Positions 6,023 to 6,123 of a stretch of DNA of 6,123 bases are shown here, one piece after another (position 1 is the stretch's first letter; each line of letters starts with the position of its first letter). The notes beneath the pieces were generated by a model. The model was not told where the DNA came from and made no database searches. It saw only the letters and a list, made by a program, of their open reading frames with translations. The position numbers and the translations under genes are program-made. This DNA is from an uncultured Lutibacter sp. Lineage in GTDB: Bacteria; Bacteroidota; Bacteroidia; Flavobacteriales; Flavobacteriaceae. The stretch spans positions 1 through 6,123 of the forward strand of contig CAJXUO010000095.1 of NCBI GenBank assembly GCA_913061425.1, given 5' to 3'.

Positions 6023-6123
6023 GGATATTATACATAAAATTATTTCAATTTTTACAGTAGTACTATTATTACTTCCAATTGGTGTGCAATTAGTTCACAC
6101 ACTTGAAAATCATGAACATAAAG
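6015..6123 (+). CDS. N-terminal part of a small membrane or secreted protein with His-rich HEH motif (3' end outside window)
   Basis: An open frame runs from a GTG at 6015 to the window edge and reads MNKDIIHKIISIF, then TVVLLLLPIGVQLVHTLENH, then EHK (36 residues). It has a short basic start, a hydrophobic helix at about 9-26 and then a His/Glu-rich stretch HTLENHEHK. This resembles a signal peptide or single membrane anchor followed by a possible metal-binding segment. An in-frame stop at 6012-6014 means the start cannot lie further upstream, and no in-frame ATG is present in the visible part, so GTG is the best start. It overlaps the end of the lipoprotein gene by eight bases, continuing the overlapping purB operon. 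I recall flavobacterial proteins with a similar QLxHxxExHxH start that continue with Cys/His-rich sequence, but this cannot be checked here. Confidence 0.65.
   Translation, partial: MNKDIIHKIISIFTVVLLLLPIGVQLVHTLENHEHK

Overview
This window looks like ordinary chromosomal sequence from a member of the Bacteroidota, most likely the Flavobacteriaceae. It is AT-rich, and start codons lack Shine-Dalgarno sequences. Several genes are preceded by the Bacteroidota -7 element TAnnTTTG. The proteins (a long-form MnmA, a YwqK-like MORN-repeat protein, the 187-residue helical protein beside purB, and a small lipoprotein after purB) are the kinds seen in flavobacterial genomes. I cannot assign a genus from the sequence alone.

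Left part (1-2530). The window opens in the 3' end of a plus-strand gene for a beta-rich, probably outer-membrane protein. A strong intrinsic terminator follows, and its T-tract contains the stop codon of a convergent minus-strand operon. That operon is mnmA (tRNA 2-thiouridylase) followed after 9 bp by a FabK/nitronate monooxygenase-type flavoprotein gene. Its promoter lies just upstream of mnmA.

Middle (2530-3577). The gap between mnmA and the next minus-strand gene is not empty. It holds a decayed plus-strand fragment of a small DUF2306-type membrane protein gene, with a frameshift near its middle and its 3' end lost. Beyond it is a secreted MORN_2-repeat protein on the minus strand. Its upstream region carries one copy of a REP-like palindrome.

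Right part (3578-6123, plus strand). A near-leaderless gene encodes a conserved helical, HEAT-like protein of unknown function. Next come a 70-bp inverted pair of the same REP-like palindrome and purB (adenylosuccinate lyase, purine biosynthesis). A small lipoprotein gene overlaps purB by one base. A third gene, cut by the window edge, appears to start at a GTG overlapping the lipoprotein stop by 8 bases. The last three probably form one translationally coupled operon.

I found no CRISPR array, insertion sequence, phage, toxin-antitoxin or defence system, and no convincing new multi-gene system. The most useful non-obvious items are the pseudogene remnant, the REP-like elements, the uncalled GTG-start gene at the right edge, and the near-leaderless promoter at 3566.
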